Positions 35,653-46,479 of a stretch of DNA of 64,000 nt are shown here, in pieces. The notes under the pieces are model-generated. The model did not search any database, had not been told where the DNA came from, and saw only the letters and a program-made list of their open reading frames with translations. Position numbers and translations under genes: made by a program. The DNA is taken from positions 62,001 through 126,000 of the forward strand of contig NZ_CADEAK010000005.1 in the NCBI RefSeq assembly GCF_902825225.1. Reading direction: 5' to 3'. This stretch comes from Bartonella vinsonii subsp. berkhoffii ATCC 51672. Lineage in GTDB: Bacteria; Pseudomonadota; Alphaproteobacteria; Rhizobiales; Rhizobiaceae. Every line of letters starts with the position of its first letter. The stretch's first letter is position 1.

Positions 35653-36579
35653 GTGCCTAAACTTATTCAACAATTCGTGTTACTTGGAACCCTCTTATTG
35701 CTTGTCCTTTTTCCATTTTCTGCTTCTGCCCATAATAAGATTAAAGTTGTCGTGAGTTTTTCTATTCTTGCAGATTTGGTAAAAAATGTAGGAGGTGATC
35801 ATATTTCTATGACCACTCTTATCAGCCCCAATACGAATATCCATACTTATGAACCTACCCCTCATGATGCAAAAATTCTTAGAAATGCCCATATTATTTT
35901 CATCAATGGGCTTCATTTAGAAGGTTTCATCAACCGTCTCATCACAGCAAGTGATACAAAAGCACTTCTTGTCGAAGTGAGTGATAACATTTCTCCCCTT
36001 GAAATTAAAAATCAAGAACAAAGTACAAAACGACATCACCACCACAGCGATATTGATCCACATGCTTGGCAAACTATCTCTAATGTAGAAATCTATATTA
36101 AAAATATCGCTACTGCTCTTTGTAAAATCGATCAACCATCCTGTACAAGCTACAGAAAAAATTCGGAAACCTACATCCAAAAGCTTAAATCAGCACAAGA
36201 AACATTTAAAACAAAGATTGCTACGATTCCCAAAGATAAGCGTGTTATTATCACATCGCATGATGCCTTTGGCTATTTTGCTCAAGAATACGGCTTCATT
36301 ATACTTGCACCCCAAAGTGCTTCAACAGAAACTGAAGCCACAGCAGCTGATGTTGCCAAACTTATTAAACAAATTAAAGCGAATAAAGTAACCGCACTGT
36401 TTGTGGAAAACATTTCTAATCCTCGTCTTATAAAACAAATTTCAAAAGAAACAGGTTTGAAAATTGGTGGAACACTCTATTCTGATGCATTATCGGACGA
36501 AAATGGACCTGTTGCAACTTATCTCAATATGATGGAACATAATGTAAATACCATTATCGATGCGATCACAAAACATTAA
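35653..36579 (+). CDS. Zn/Mn-type ABC importer, periplasmic binding protein
   Basis: The 308-residue cluster A-I (ZnuA/TroA/AztC-like) metal receptor has a signal peptide cut near FSASA-HN (about residue 26). Ligand candidates are His in NTNIHTYEPTP, the HHHH stretch in a short acidic/His loop (about 122-130) just before DPHAW, His in TSHDAFGY and Asp in GTLYSDAL. The His-loop is short compared with ZnuA. The GTLYSDALSDENGP ending matches the Mn/Zn receptors of the Azt/TroA branch. The start is GTG at 35653 behind AAGGAA. Confidence 0.9.
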   Translation: MPKLIQQFVLLGTLLLLVLFPFSASAHNKIKVVVSFSILADLVKNVGGDHISMTTLISPNTNIHTYEPTPHDAKILRNAHIIFINGLHLEGFINRLITASDTKALLVEVSDNISPLEIKNQEQSTKRHHHHSDIDPHAWQTISNVEIYIKNIATALCKIDQPSCTSYRKNSETYIQKLKSAQETFKTKIATIPKDKRVIITSHDAFGYFAQEYGFIILAPQSASTETEATAADVAKLIKQIKANKVTALFVENISNPRLIKQISKETGLKIGGTLYSDALSDENGPVATYLNMMEHNVNTIIDAITKH

Positions 36580-37611
36580 GATAAAGCCATAAAAGAGCAG
36601 AAAAATGAGTAAAATCATAGTTTTTGGAATGTATACAATGTTACCAATCATGCTCAATCAATATTCGACACTCAAATAATTTATGAATAGGAAATTATAC
36701 CAAAGAGATGATCAAATAAACGAGATTATGGATGATTTTGTTGCTCTGTTGTACTTATAATGAAGTCAGAAAAACGTAAACAATTCAACATTCTATAGCA
36801 GTATTCATGGCAAATAATTGAAATGATACGATCATAAAGTGTTTTTTATTTTCGTTTCTTAAGTCTTGATTTTAAAAATTTATGAATTATCCATCAAACA
36901 AGCGTTAGAAAAAAATAGCGTAATGATACATTCTATTTTAAAATTATTTTTACCCCTCAAACTAACGTCACCTGCATGAATCATTTCTCCATTTTTAGTC
37001 CTATAGAAACTCTTCATAAATCAAGCTTCAAACCACTTTGATTATAGACCAAGGATACTGGTAACACCCAAAAATGATTTCCTTCATTCTAAGAGTCAAA
37101 ACGCTAAGCAGCTTTTAAAACATAAACCCAAAGGATAATTTTGTGAACCCTTTAAGGAGTGTAAGAAAGCAATAACTTCTCAATAAATGAAAAATCTGCT
37201 TTAGGAGGTATTCATACAATTGGAACACAAACAAATTCTTCAAAATTATCGTGCCCGAAATATAAGGTCAAGAATACAAAAACTAAAACGCTCTCTTGAA
37301 AAAAGTAAATTCAAATACTGCAATAGCTATAACTGAATGACATTTATTGTCTGTATCTTTCACTCTTCTCTTCTGTTTTGCTCATTGGAAACATTTTGTT
37401 TTTTATCATATGTTTACAAGATAGATCCTGTTAACTGAGGAGAACTGTCACAAAGGATATATGCAGATCTCAACAAATTCGTTTGACCTTTTGATGGTTC
37501 CTGTTTAAATGAATCAACATATTTCTGAAATAAAATTGTCGTGGCGTGTTCATGTATAATACTATAAATCTAGGTGCAACCTGTGTTCCATCACTTCAGA
37601 AAGGGGGAACC
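36580..37611. other. Long intergenic region before ugpB
   Basis: About 1 kb, AT-rich, with no supported gene. A 38-codon frame from TTG 37220 to 37336 (behind AGGAGG, spacing long, very basic) is the only frame with a good Shine-Dalgarno, and is too weak to call. GGGGGA directly before 37612 is the ugpB ribosome-binding site. The size is in keeping with decayed sequence in reduced genomes. Confidence 0.5.
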
Positions 37612-38937
37612 ATGAGTCGTTTTTATCTTTCTATAGCAGCATTTGCAGTTGCTATCGGCATAACAACAGCGAGTTTTGCGCAAACAAAAATTAGCTTTTG
37701 GCATTCTATGAGCGGTGAGTTAGGAAAAGAAACGGAGCGTCTCATTAATAACTTTAATGCCAGTCAGTCTGATTACAAAGTTGTTCCTTCATTTCGTGGT
37801 GAATATGAAGAAGGTATGGTTGCGCTCATTTCAGCATTTCGTGGCAAGCAACAACCGGTTCTTGCCCAAATCTATGAAATTGGTACTGGAACTATGATGG
37901 CTGCCAAAGGCGCCGTTTATCCGATTTATCAACTTATGGCTGATACAAAACAAGAATTCGATCCTACTGATTATTTGCCTGCCATCAGTGGTTATTATTC
38001 TGATGTTCAGGGACAAATGCTTTCTATGCCCTTCAACGCCTCAACACCAATCCTCTATTATAATAAAGATATTTTTAAAAAAGCAGGACTTGATCCAGAA
38101 CAACCGCCTAAAACATGGAAAGACATAGAAAATTTCTCCAAAAAAATTCTTGACACTAAAGCAGCAAGTTGTGGCTTTACAATGTCTTATGCATCTCAAT
38201 GGATTGGTATAGAAAATTTTTCAGCCTTGCATAATGTACCTTTTGGAACAAAAGAGAATGGTTTTAATGGGCTTGATACAGAACTCACCTTTAATGGTCC
38301 TCTCCAAGTGCGTATGTGGACCGATCTTAAAAAATGGTCTGATCAAGGCATTTTTCGCTACGGAGGTCCAGCTGGAGCATTAGACGCAACGCCAATGTTT
38401 ATGACGCAAAATTGCGCAATTTTTATGCAATCTTCAGGGTCTCGTGCAGGAATCCTTTCCGAAGCGCAATTCAATGTTGGATTTGGTCAACTCCCTTATT
38501 ATGATGATGTAGAAGGCGCTCCGCAAAATTCAATTATTGGGGGAGCTTCTATTTGGGTTCTGAGAGGTCATACCCCTGAAGAATATGCTGGTGCAGCCGC
38601 TTTCCTTAAGTATCTCTCGAGAGCAGATAATCAAGCTAAGTGGCACCAAATAACAGGTTATCTTCCCACAACAAAGGCTGCTTATGAATTAAGCAAAAAA
38701 CAGCATTATTACGATAAAAATGCTGGTGCGGATATTGCTATTAAACAGATCACTCTCAACCCACCAACGGCTAACTCAAAGGGTATAAGATTTGGTAATT
38801 TACCACAAATTCGTTCTATTCTTGATCAAGAATTAGAAGCTGTTCTTAGCGGATCCAAAACACCAAAAGATGGGTTAGATGCAACCGTTGAACGTGGTAA
38901 TAAACTTTTACGTGAATTTGAAAAAGCCAATCGTTAA
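37612..38937 (+). CDS. ugpB: sn-Glycerol-3-phosphate ABC transporter, binding protein
   Basis: The 441-residue periplasmic binding protein starts at the ATG behind AAAGGGGGAACC; an upstream in-frame ATG (37546) lacks a signal. The signal peptide ends at ASFAQ (about residue 24). KISFWHSMSGELG is the typical UgpB start, and MPFNASTPILYYNKD and the SSGSRAGI region are conserved ligand-pocket segments. It is the first gene of ugpBAEC. The substrates are glycerol-3-phosphate and glycerophosphodiesters; the latter links to the GDPD gene nearby. Confidence 0.9.
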   Translation: MSRFYLSIAAFAVAIGITTASFAQTKISFWHSMSGELGKETERLINNFNASQSDYKVVPSFRGEYEEGMVALISAFRGKQQPVLAQIYEIGTGTMMAAKGAVYPIYQLMADTKQEFDPTDYLPAISGYYSDVQGQMLSMPFNASTPILYYNKDIFKKAGLDPEQPPKTWKDIENFSKKILDTKAASCGFTMSYASQWIGIENFSALHNVPFGTKENGFNGLDTELTFNGPLQVRMWTDLKKWSDQGIFRYGGPAGALDATPMFMTQNCAIFMQSSGSRAGILSEAQFNVGFGQLPYYDDVEGAPQNSIIGGASIWVLRGHTPEEYAGAAAFLKYLSRADNQAKWHQITGYLPTTKAAYELSKKQHYYDKNAGADIAIKQITLNPPTANSKGIRFGNLPQIRSILDQELEAVLSGSKTPKDGLDATVERGNKLLREFEKANR

Positions 38938-39041
38938 GGTTTTATTATTATTAAATATCAAAATTTCAACCAAACAGTTAAGTCCTTTTAGTTCTTTTTT
39001 GTTCGCCTTTCTAAAGTCTCTGTATTTAAAGAGCCAAACGA

Positions 39042-39926
39042 ATGCAAGAAAAACACGCATATTTCAAAAATAGTCTACTCTCTTATGGGCTGCTTTTTCC
39101 TCAGCTCCTTGTGACTTTTTTGTTTTTCTTTTGGCCTGCTGCGCAAGCAATGAAATCCTCTTTCGAGCGTGAAGATCCCTTTGGATTTACAACAGCTTTT
39201 ATTGGTTTTGAAAATTATGTAACAATTCTCTCTGACCCTGCTTATTTGAAATCACTTCTCACAACTGCAGTCTTTTCTATTTCCGTCACTGTCGTTTCAA
39301 TGTCGATATCACTTCTTTTAGCCGTCTGTGTTGATCGCGTCATCCGTGCAAAAAAGGCCTACACAACACTTTTGCTTTGGCCTTATGCTGTTGCTCCAGT
39401 ATTGGCGGGTATTTTATGGTTATTTATTTTTCATCCAACCATTGGAGTTATCCCGTTTCTTTTGGAGAAAATAGGTATTATATGGAATTATCGTATTAAT
39501 GGCATTCAAGCAATGATCCTTATCGTGATTGCAGCCAGTTGGAAACAGATCTCCTATAATTTTCTCTTTTTTCTTGCCGGACTCCAATCTGTTCCACGTT
39601 CCCAAATAGAAGCAGCAGCGATTGATGGTGCTGACCCTTTTAAACGATTTTGGACCGTGGTTTTTCCGCAGATTTCACCGACTACATTTTTTCTTCTCAT
39701 CGTCAATATTCATTATGTTATGTTTGATACATTCGGTATTATTGATAATATCACCTCTGGAGGTCCTGCGCGGGCAACAAGCACTCTTGTTTACAAAGTG
39801 TATGACGATGGTTTTAAAAATCAAACAATCGGTGCATCAGCAGCACAATCAACAATGTTGATGTTGATGGTTATTGTTTTAACGTTTATTCAGTTTCGCT
39901 GGATTGAACGTCGCGTACAATATTAG
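39042..39926 (+). CDS. ugpA: sn-Glycerol-3-phosphate ABC transporter, permease UgpA
   Basis: The 294-residue MalF-type permease has six predicted membrane segments, and the EAA loop reads EAAAIDGADPFKRFWTVVFP. It lies about 105 bases after ugpB. Its end overlaps the frame of ugpE, whose best start (39937) lies 10 bases after the ugpA stop. Confidence 0.92.
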   Translation: MQEKHAYFKNSLLSYGLLFPQLLVTFLFFFWPAAQAMKSSFEREDPFGFTTAFIGFENYVTILSDPAYLKSLLTTAVFSISVTVVSMSISLLLAVCVDRVIRAKKAYTTLLLWPYAVAPVLAGILWLFIFHPTIGVIPFLLEKIGIIWNYRINGIQAMILIVIAASWKQISYNFLFFLAGLQSVPRSQIEAAAIDGADPFKRFWTVVFPQISPTTFFLLIVNIHYVMFDTFGIIDNITSGGPARATSTLVYKVYDDGFKNQTIGASAAQSTMLMLMVIVLTFIQFRWIERRVQY

Positions 39927-39936
39927 GAAGCGAATT

Positions 39937-40788
39937 ATGGTTGAAAATCGCCCTATTTTAAAATTTCTAACCCATCTCGTTCTTATTGTTGGTATTATTA
40001 TTATTTGTTTTCCAGTTTATGTTGCTGTCATTGCATCAACCCATAGCTCAGCAGCGTTTAGTTCCGGAACACTTCCTCTTTTACCGGGAAAATATGCCCT
40101 AGAAAACTATAAAACAATCTTTGGTGATGGGCTTATGCAGCGCGGACTTCCTAATCTCTGGCCACTTTTAATGAATTCACTCATTATGGCGCTTGGTATT
40201 AGTATTGGAAAAATTATTATTTCTCTCTTCTCTGCTTATGCAATTGTTTATATGCGTTTCCCTTTCCGAAAAACTGCTTTTGCCCTCATCTTTATCACTC
40301 TGATGCTCCCCGTTGAAGTTCGTATTATTCCAACATATGCAATCGTTGCGCAATTAGGTATGATAAACACCTATAGTGGAATGATTATTCCACTCATTGC
40401 ATCTGCAACTGCTACATTTTTATTTCGCCAGTTTTTTTTAACTGTCCCTGATGAACTCTTAGAAGCTGCTCGTGTTGATGGTGCAGGACCATTTAAATTT
40501 TTTAAAGATATTCTTCTCCCTCTCAGCAAAAGCAATATCGCCGCTTTATTTATCATTATGTTTATTTATGGATGGATACAGTATCTCTGGCCTCTTATCG
40601 TTACAACTGATCAGAATCATCAAACTATCCTTATTATTCTAAAACAACTGATCGTAGAATCACTTCAACATGATCCTCAATGGAATATCCTCATGGCAGT
40701 ATCGGTCGTTGCCATGGTGCCGCCTGTCCTTGTCGTCATCTGCATGCAACGGCTTTTTATCAAAGGTCTTATTGAAACGGAGAAATAA
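39937..40788 (+). CDS. ugpE: sn-Glycerol-3-phosphate ABC transporter, permease UgpE
   Basis: The 283-residue MalG-type permease has six membrane segments and the EAA loop [20 protein letters not shown]. The frame is open from 39904 inside ugpA, but the ATG at 39937 has GGAAG upstream and gives the usual [10 protein letters not shown] start. It is followed two bases later by ugpC. Confidence 0.92.
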   Translation: MVENRPILKFLTHLVLIVGIIIICFPVYVAVIASTHSSAAFSSGTLPLLPGKYALENYKTIFGDGLMQRGLPNLWPLLMNSLIMALGISIGKIIISLFSAYAIVYMRFPFRKTAFALIFITLMLPVEVRIIPTYAIVAQLGMINTYSGMIIPLIASATATFLFRQFFLTVPDELLEAARVDGAGPFKFFKDILLPLSKSNIAALFIIMFIYGWIQYLWPLIVTTDQNHQTILIILKQLIVESLQHDPQWNILMAVSVVAMVPPVLVVICMQRLFIKGLIETEK

Positions 40789-40790
40789 TT

Positions 40791-41837
40791 GTGGCCATAA
40801 TCCGGTTATCAAATATAAAAAAATACTATGAAAACGGCATTCTGGTCATTGACGATTTAAACTTAACTGTTGCCGATAGTGAGCTTCTTGTCCTTGTTGG
40901 TCCTTCAGGATGTGGAAAATCAACTCTGTTACGCATCATTGCAGGACTTGAGCAAGTTACTTCAGGTGAACTCTTTATTGATAACGAGTGTATCAATGGG
41001 CGTGAGCCAGCCGATCGTGATATTGCTATGGTTTTTCAAAATTATGCGCTTTATCCCCATATGACAGTTCGTGGAAACTTAGAATATGGTCTTAAAAATC
41101 GTAAAACACCTAAAGATGAAATTAATAGACGTATCACACACGCTGCAAAACTTTTGCAAATAGAGCCATTTCTTGATCGTAAACCACGACAATTATCAGG
41201 AGGACAAAGACAGCGTGTTGCAATGGGGCGTGTGATTGTTCGTCAACCACGTGTCTTTCTCTTTGATGAACCTCTCTCAAATCTTGATGCGAAATTGCGT
41301 GCACAAATGTGTATTGAGATTAAAACACTTCAACGTTCATTGGGGACAACGAGCCTCTATGTTACCCATGATCAATTAGAAGCGATGACACTGGCCGATA
41401 GAATCGTTGTCATGAATAAAGGAGCTATCGAGCAAATTGGAACGCCAATGGAGATTTACGACTGTCCAGCAACAACATTTGTTGCTGATTTTATTGGTTC
41501 CCCTCCCATGAACTTTCTTGATCGCCACATCTTAGAACAGCACTTAGGTCATTCATTATCTTATAGTAAAGAAACTGATCTTTTGGCTTTCAGACCAGAA
41601 ATAATTTTGCTGGGAGAATATCCGGATAAAGGACCTGTCTTTCATACACAAATTGAACTTATCAAGCCTGTCGGAACAGGATGCCATGTTGTAACGCGGT
41701 GGAATGGTAACATTTTTACCACTGAAATAAAAGAGCGTCTCACAAATGACTATGGTCACAAGCTAAGCTTTACTGTTGCGTATCAAAACTTTCATACTTT
41801 TAATAAAACCACTGGAAAACGCACAAAGGATCAGTAA
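40791..41837 (+). CDS. ugpC: sn-Glycerol-3-phosphate ABC transporter, ATPase UgpC
   Basis: The 348-residue MalK-type ATPase starts at GTG 40791. Walker [10 protein letters not shown], signature [13 protein letters not shown], Walker [10 protein letters not shown] and the switch His in VTHDQ are intact. A TOBE-type C-terminal domain follows (about 240-340) and the product is slightly shorter than E. coli UgpC. It ends the operon; an integrase relic begins only about 20 bases beyond its stop on the opposite strand. Confidence 0.92.
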   Translation: MAIIRLSNIKKYYENGILVIDDLNLTVADSELLVLVGPSGCGKSTLLRIIAGLEQVTSGELFIDNECINGREPADRDIAMVFQNYALYPHMTVRGNLEYGLKNRKTPKDEINRRITHAAKLLQIEPFLDRKPRQLSGGQRQRVAMGRVIVRQPRVFLFDEPLSNLDAKLRAQMCIEIKTLQRSLGTTSLYVTHDQLEAMTLADRIVVMNKGAIEQIGTPMEIYDCPATTFVADFIGSPPMNFLDRHILEQHLGHSLSYSKETDLLAFRPEIILLGEYPDKGPVFHTQIELIKPVGTGCHVVTRWNGNIFTTEIKERLTNDYGHKLSFTVAYQNFHTFNKTTGKRTKDQ

Positions 41838-41857
41838 ATCGAATGAGAGCTTTGATC

Positions 41858-42064
41858 TTATGCCGATTCAGGGGCTTGTTTTAAAGAGACATCTCTCAGT
41901 TCTCCTAAACCCGTTTCGCGACGCCGCCCGTGAATGGTATATCGGTAAATCTATTGAGAACCGCTATTTTTACGCTTATGACGGTGCAAACTGGCACCAT
42001 CATTATATTTGCCAGCCCCCAATGTTGCAACAACCCTTGCATTAAAACGATTCATAAGAGACAT
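41858..42064 (-). pseudogene. Relic A: N-terminal part of a tyrosine integrase (DUF4102 type)
   Basis: On the minus strand, from an ATG at 42064 behind GAAAGGAG, the frame reads MSLMNRFNARVVATLGAGKY then NDGASLHRHKRK, an in-frame TAG at 41953-41951 where integrases have Trp, then IYRYTIHGRRRETGLG and RDVSLKQA before TAA at 41858. This is the arm-binding N-terminal domain of P4-type integrases (DGxGLxL..., W-Y-R-Y, GLG, VSLKxAR). The catalytic domain is missing, since the relic stops against ugpC. Two sister relics occur in the window (53.1 and 62.2 kb), and the about 140 bases upstream of the start are also shared. Confidence 0.75.
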
Positions 42065-42588
42065 TTTTACTCCTTTCTTTAGAGTTTTTTATCCACATGC
42101 TAATTCCACCGGAGATGTGCAAGGAGATGATTTTGATTGTTTCAAAATAAACAAGTTTAAAATGAGAGAATCTTAGGATATTCGGTGCTCTCATTCAACA
42201 TGCAAAACAATCAATTATTTTTATAAATCAATTTGTTGTCCTTATAAGCCACATTCGATAAATATTGCTGCTCTTCTCTTAGCTTCCTTTTGTTAGGAAG
42301 AAGAGCCCTTTTGTATTATAGAGATATCGTTTGATCGAAGATTTTGTATTCAGTGGAAAGAAGTGAAATGAAGTAGAAATACGCGATCATTTGTTGCTTT
42401 TATCCATGTTTTATCATTCAATGAGTGTTCTATTAAAATGGATTTTCATACCCAAAAATCGAAAAACTTATAAAAATTGCTAAAATAAGAAATAACTTTA
42501 AAAGGTCTTTACCCTTAAAAAATAGATTGGTACAAAACTTCATTACAAAATTACAAAACTCAGTGACACGCAATAAAAGGTATGCCTT
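42065..42588. other. Intergenic DNA including shared upstream region of relic A
   Basis: Bases 42065-42205 resemble the DNA upstream of the relics at 53.18 kb and 62.22 kb (for example a Tn-ATCCACAT then TGCAAGGAGATGATTTT pattern). The remainder up to the GDPD gene is AT-rich without a supported gene. A perfect 8-base stem with a 4-base loop (42574-42593) overlaps the GDPD stop codon, but has no T run. Confidence 0.5.
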
Positions 42589-43311
42589 TTATCGTTGTGT
42601 ACGCAATTGTAAAGCCAGATCGGGTTGATCTGTTGTAATATAATGTACAGGCATATCAAGCCAATGTGATAAACGAGTCTTCCCATTGATTGTCCATACC
42701 CCCACAGTAAAACCAACGTCAAGCGCAGCTTCAATAAAATCCCGTGAGACAATGGAACCATCTAAACTTAAATCAGAATATCCCCTTTTTTTCCACTCAG
42801 AAAAATGACGGTACATATCACCTTCAAAACTCTCAATACATGGACCAGATATGATTCCTGCTTCAATAAAAGGATAAAGGCTCGCAGGATCGAAACTGAT
42901 TGCAGAAACCCGTTCTGCTAAATTTCGACTTTTTATCAACGCAAGCGCTTTTTGGGATAAAATCGTTTCACGCTCAATTTCACCACATGTTTTGATTTCA
43001 AGATGTAATGCAACATTGGTTGGTACTAAAAGATCAAGCAGCTCTTCTAATAAAGGAGGAGCTTCGCTACTTCCTTTTATGCGGAGTTGTTTGCGTGTTT
43101 CATTATTAATATCATGAATATATCCTGTCTTGCCAACCAATTGTTCTAGACGAAAATCATGAAATACCACCACTTCACCACTTTTAAGCAGATGAACATC
43201 ACATTCAATCTCATCAACTCCCAATGCAATCGCATGACGAAATGCTGAAAGCGTATTTTCAGGATAAAGATGGGCTCCACCACGATGTGCAACAATTTTT
43301 TTCTCAGACAT
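42589..43311 (-). CDS. ugpQ: Glycerophosphodiester phosphodiesterase
   Basis: The 240-residue GDPD enzyme cleaves glycerophosphodiesters to glycerol-3-phosphate and alcohol. The catalytic AHRGGAHLYPENT and DEIECDVHLLKSGEVVVFHD blocks are intact, and LHLEIKT carries the second metal/acid site. No signal peptide is seen, so it is cytoplasmic, as E. coli UgpQ. A GTG at 43323 is in frame; the ATG at 43311 is preferred. Facing the end of ugpBAEC, it fits use of imported glycerophosphodiesters. The symbol is given on that context and is provisional. Confidence 0.85.
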   Translation of the reverse strand: MSEKKIVAHRGGAHLYPENTLSAFRHAIALGVDEIECDVHLLKSGEVVVFHDFRLEQLVGKTGYIHDINNETRKQLRIKGSSEAPPLLEELLDLLVPTNVALHLEIKTCGEIERETILSQKALALIKSRNLAERVSAISFDPASLYPFIEAGIISGPCIESFEGDMYRHFSEWKKRGYSDLSLDGSIVSRDFIEAALDVGFTVGVWTINGKTRLSHWLDMPVHYITTDQPDLALQLRTQR

Positions 43312-43499
43312 ACAAAACTTCACACTTCTTACTTTTAAACAACACTGGTTTCACTTTTAAACACTATTGGCTTATATAAAATCAGATCATAATTTCTAAA
43401 AATCATACTAAACAATCATTTAAAAAACTTTCTTCTCCTGCATATTTGCTCGAAGATCAAATTTTAAACAATCCTCTCTAGGTTTGAACTTTACTTCAA

Positions 43500-45056
43500 T
43501 CATTCCCATTCAATCGTACCAGGAGGTTTTGAAGTTACATCATATACAACACGATTAATCCCCCTCACTTCATTAATGATGCGTGCTGCTGTTTTGCTTA
43601 AAAACTCCATATTATAGGGATAAAAGTCAGCGGTCATTCCGTCTACAGATGTGACCGCACGAAGAGCACAAACAAATTCATAAGTGCGCCCATCGCCCAT
43701 CACACCAACAGTCTGAACAGGAAGAAGAACGGCAAAAGCCTGCCAAATTTCATCATAAAGACCAGCTTTACGGATTTCATCAAGGTAAATAGCATCCGCC
43801 TCACGTAAAATTTCTAATTTTTCACGTGTCACTGCCCCTGGACACCGAATTGCAAGACCGGGACCTGGAAAAGGATGACGGCCAATAAACTGCTCAGGTA
43901 ATCCTAATTCTCGCCCTAGCAAGCGAACCTCATCCTTAAAGAGTTCACGCAACGGCTCTACAAGTTTCATATTCATCCGTTCCGGTAATCCCCCTACATT
44001 ATGGTGACTTTTAATTGTTACCGATTCGCCAATCGCTGAAACACTCTCAATAACATCTGGATAAAGGGTGCCCTGTGCTAAAAATTCTGCGCCTCCGATC
44101 TTTTTGGTCTCCTCTTCAAAAACTTCAATAAAAAGGCAACCAATCGTTTTACGCTTTTTCTCTGGATCTGTTTCTCCTTCTAGAGCATCGATAAACATAT
44201 TGGCGGCATTCACATGAATAAGCTCTATATTGTAGTGATCTCGGAACAATGTAAGGACTTCTTCAGCCTCATTTTTACGCATCAACCCATGGTCTACTAA
44301 AATACATGTTAGTTGATCTCCTATTGCTTCATGAAGGAGCACCGCTACAACGGATGAGTCCACACCACCTGAAAGACCACAGATTACACGGTTTTTTCCT
44401 ACTTTTTGACGTATCGTAGTAATTGCTTGCTCACGATAAGAAGCCATTGACCAATCACCTTTAAGAGCAGAAATTTTAAAAATAAAATTTTGCAAAAGCT
44501 TTGTGCCATCTGGTGTATGAATAACTTCAGGATGAAATTGCACTGCGTAAAGACGTCTTTTTTCATCGGCAATAGCAGCATAGGGAGCACCCTTTGAGGT
44601 GCCTATTACACAAAAACCTTCTGGTAAAACCGTCACACGGTCACCATGACTCATCCATACTTGATAAGACGAGCCTTTTTCCCACACACCATCAAAAAGT
44701 GCATTCTCTTCTTGCACCTCTAAAAAAGCGCGCCCAAATTCACGCTCATATCCAGCTTCAACCTTTCCCCCAAGTTGAACACACATGACTTGTTCACCAT
44801 AACAAATACCAAGTACTGGAACACCAATTTCAAAAACTTCCATCGGAGCACGCGGCGAACCATCATCAATAACGGAATGAGGACTCCCTGATAAAATAAC
44901 AGCTTTAGGACTTGTCCGCTTGATGCCTTCTAAAGCCAATTGAAAAGGAACAATTTCACAATAGATACCCATTGCTCGTACCCGCCGCGCGATAAGCTGT
45001 GTAACTTGTGAACCAAAATCAATGATAAGAACGGTGTCTGGATGTGAGATGTTCAT
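43500..45056 (-). CDS. guaA: GMP synthase (glutamine-hydrolysing)
   Basis: GuaA (518 residues) aminates XMP to GMP. The class I glutamine amidotransferase domain has the nucleophile in GICYGEQ and His/Glu in QFHPEV. The ATP-pyrophosphatase domain has the PP-loop [10 protein letters not shown]. The dimerisation domain ends in PPGTIEWE. The canonical Gly-x-Gln after the Cys reads GEQ here. The frame is open to 45137, but the extra 27 residues are not family-like, and the ATG at 45056 gives the normal [17 protein letters not shown] start. It forms a minus-strand group with an RsmB-like gene and guaB. Confidence 0.96.
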   Translation of the reverse strand: MNISHPDTVLIIDFGSQVTQLIARRVRAMGIYCEIVPFQLALEGIKRTSPKAVILSGSPHSVIDDGSPRAPMEVFEIGVPVLGICYGEQVMCVQLGGKVEAGYEREFGRAFLEVQEENALFDGVWEKGSSYQVWMSHGDRVTVLPEGFCVIGTSKGAPYAAIADEKRRLYAVQFHPEVIHTPDGTKLLQNFIFKISALKGDWSMASYREQAITTIRQKVGKNRVICGLSGGVDSSVVAVLLHEAIGDQLTCILVDHGLMRKNEAEEVLTLFRDHYNIELIHVNAANMFIDALEGETDPEKKRKTIGCLFIEVFEEETKKIGGAEFLAQGTLYPDVIESVSAIGESVTIKSHHNVGGLPERMNMKLVEPLRELFKDEVRLLGRELGLPEQFIGRHPFPGPGLAIRCPGAVTREKLEILREADAIYLDEIRKAGLYDEIWQAFAVLLPVQTVGVMGDGRTYEFVCALRAVTSVDGMTADFYPYNMEFLSKTAARIINEVRGINRVVYDVTSKPPGTIEWE

Positions 45057-45192
45057 AGAAAACCAATCAATAATTGTAAAAAAAAAGAACCAATATGATT
45101 TATTATTCAATCTTTCCCTTTTCACAAGCTTGTTCACTTGAGAAAAAAGTTTTTCTCGTAAAATTTAAGATAAAAAATGCGAAAAATATGTA

Positions 45193-46479
45193 TCAATGTT
45201 TTTTTTGCAACACAGAAAAAAAGAAACCATCTGTTTTTGTTGTTGCTGGTGATAAAGTAAGTCCATAATTTGAAAAAATCGGTTGCACAGGCGAAAAACT
45301 AAAATGTTTCTGCCAAAGTGCACGCATATTTATGGGACAAAAATTGGAATGTTGTTGAAGAAAATAGGAAATTTGTTCCTCATTTTCATCCACAAAAAGA
45401 GAGCATGTAATATAGACTAAACGCCCATTTGATTTAAGATAATCTATAGCTTCATTCAAAATAGCCTTCTGTTCTGTTTGGCGTTGTCTTACCTGTTCTA
45501 ACGTCAAACGCCACTTCGTATCTGGCCGCCGCCGCCATGTGCCTGTACCACTACATGGTGCGTCTAATAAAACGATATCCATCTGACCTATTAACGGCTT
45601 TAATTCTGCTCCATGCCATCGTGGCGCTACATTACGAACACCAGCGCGTCGAAGACGATCAAAAAGAGGAGCCAAACGCGCTTTATCTGAATCATGAGCA
45701 TAAATTTGCCCCTGATTCTTCATACTGGCCGCTAAAGCCAACGTTTTTCCACCAGCACCAGCACAATAATCCAAGACCTGCATATCTACTTTTGCTTCAA
45801 CAAGATCAGCAACAATCTGAGACCCCAAATCCTGTATTTCAAAATATCCCTTTTGAAAAGCAAAATCCCTCTGAAGATTGGGATGACGCTCAAACTTTTC
45901 AAGCGGTGCAATTCTTAAAGCTTGCTGAACCCATGACACCGGTCGAGCTTTGATTTTTACAAGTTCTTTAAGTACCTTCTCTGGTGTTGCCTTCAAGCTA
46001 TTCACACGTAAATCTAAAGAAGGGCGTGTTGCTAATGCAGCAGCCTCAATGACCCAATTATCAGCAAATAAAGGCATAAGATGCGTTTGACACCATTGGG
46101 GAATATCACCACGAATATAATCTGGTGCATCAATTAATTGCTGCTTTTGCCATGATTGACGCTGCCTAGCTCCTAATGGCTGTGGAGCAAATCGATCTCC
46201 TTCTAATTCACCATCAATTTGTGCAATTGTCATTTTTCCAGTATCTAATAAGGTCCCGAAAACAATATCCCGCACATCATCACTCTCCATACGCCATTGT
46301 AAAGAATAACGCTTTCTCAAAACATCATAAACAATTGTACCAATTGCTGCACGATCACTTGCTCCCGCAAAGCGATGAGAAAGCCCCCAAGATTTTAAAA
46401 CTTCACCTGCAGAGCAATGCTGCGTTTCTATCTCTTGTAGAATATCTATCGCTGCACGTAAACGCCCACCTAAGCGCAT
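45193..46479 (-). CDS. RsmB/NOP2-family RNA (cytosine-C5-)-methyltransferase
   Basis: The 428-residue protein is an m5C rRNA methyltransferase of the Sun/RsmB family. An N-terminal NusB-like RNA-binding region (about 1-130) is followed by the methyltransferase domain with motif I DYCAGAGGKTLALA, the catalytic Cys in DAPCSGTGTW and the releasing Cys in TCSLF. The most likely target is 16S rRNA C967. It lies between guaB and guaA on the same strand, a gene order I recall from other Rhizobiales. Confidence 0.9.
   Translation of the reverse strand: MRLGGRLRAAIDILQEIETQHCSAGEVLKSWGLSHRFAGASDRAAIGTIVYDVLRKRYSLQWRMESDDVRDIVFGTLLDTGKMTIAQIDGELEGDRFAPQPLGARQRQSWQKQQLIDAPDYIRGDIPQWCQTHLMPLFADNWVIEAAALATRPSLDLRVNSLKATPEKVLKELVKIKARPVSWVQQALRIAPLEKFERHPNLQRDFAFQKGYFEIQDLGSQIVADLVEAKVDMQVLDYCAGAGGKTLALAASMKNQGQIYAHDSDKARLAPLFDRLRRAGVRNVAPRWHGAELKPLIGQMDIVLLDAPCSGTGTWRRRPDTKWRLTLEQVRQRQTEQKAILNEAIDYLKSNGRLVYITCSLFVDENEEQISYFLQQHSNFCPINMRALWQKHFSFSPVQPIFSNYGLTLSPATTKTDGFFFSVLQKKH

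Noticed and set aside
41776-42045. 89-codon plus-strand frame overlapping the ugpC end
   Set aside because: The real signal is on the opposite strand: it is the mirror of integrase relic A.
45537-45953. 138-codon plus-strand frame
   Set aside because: It is antisense to the methyltransferase domain of the RsmB-like gene, whose motifs are intact.
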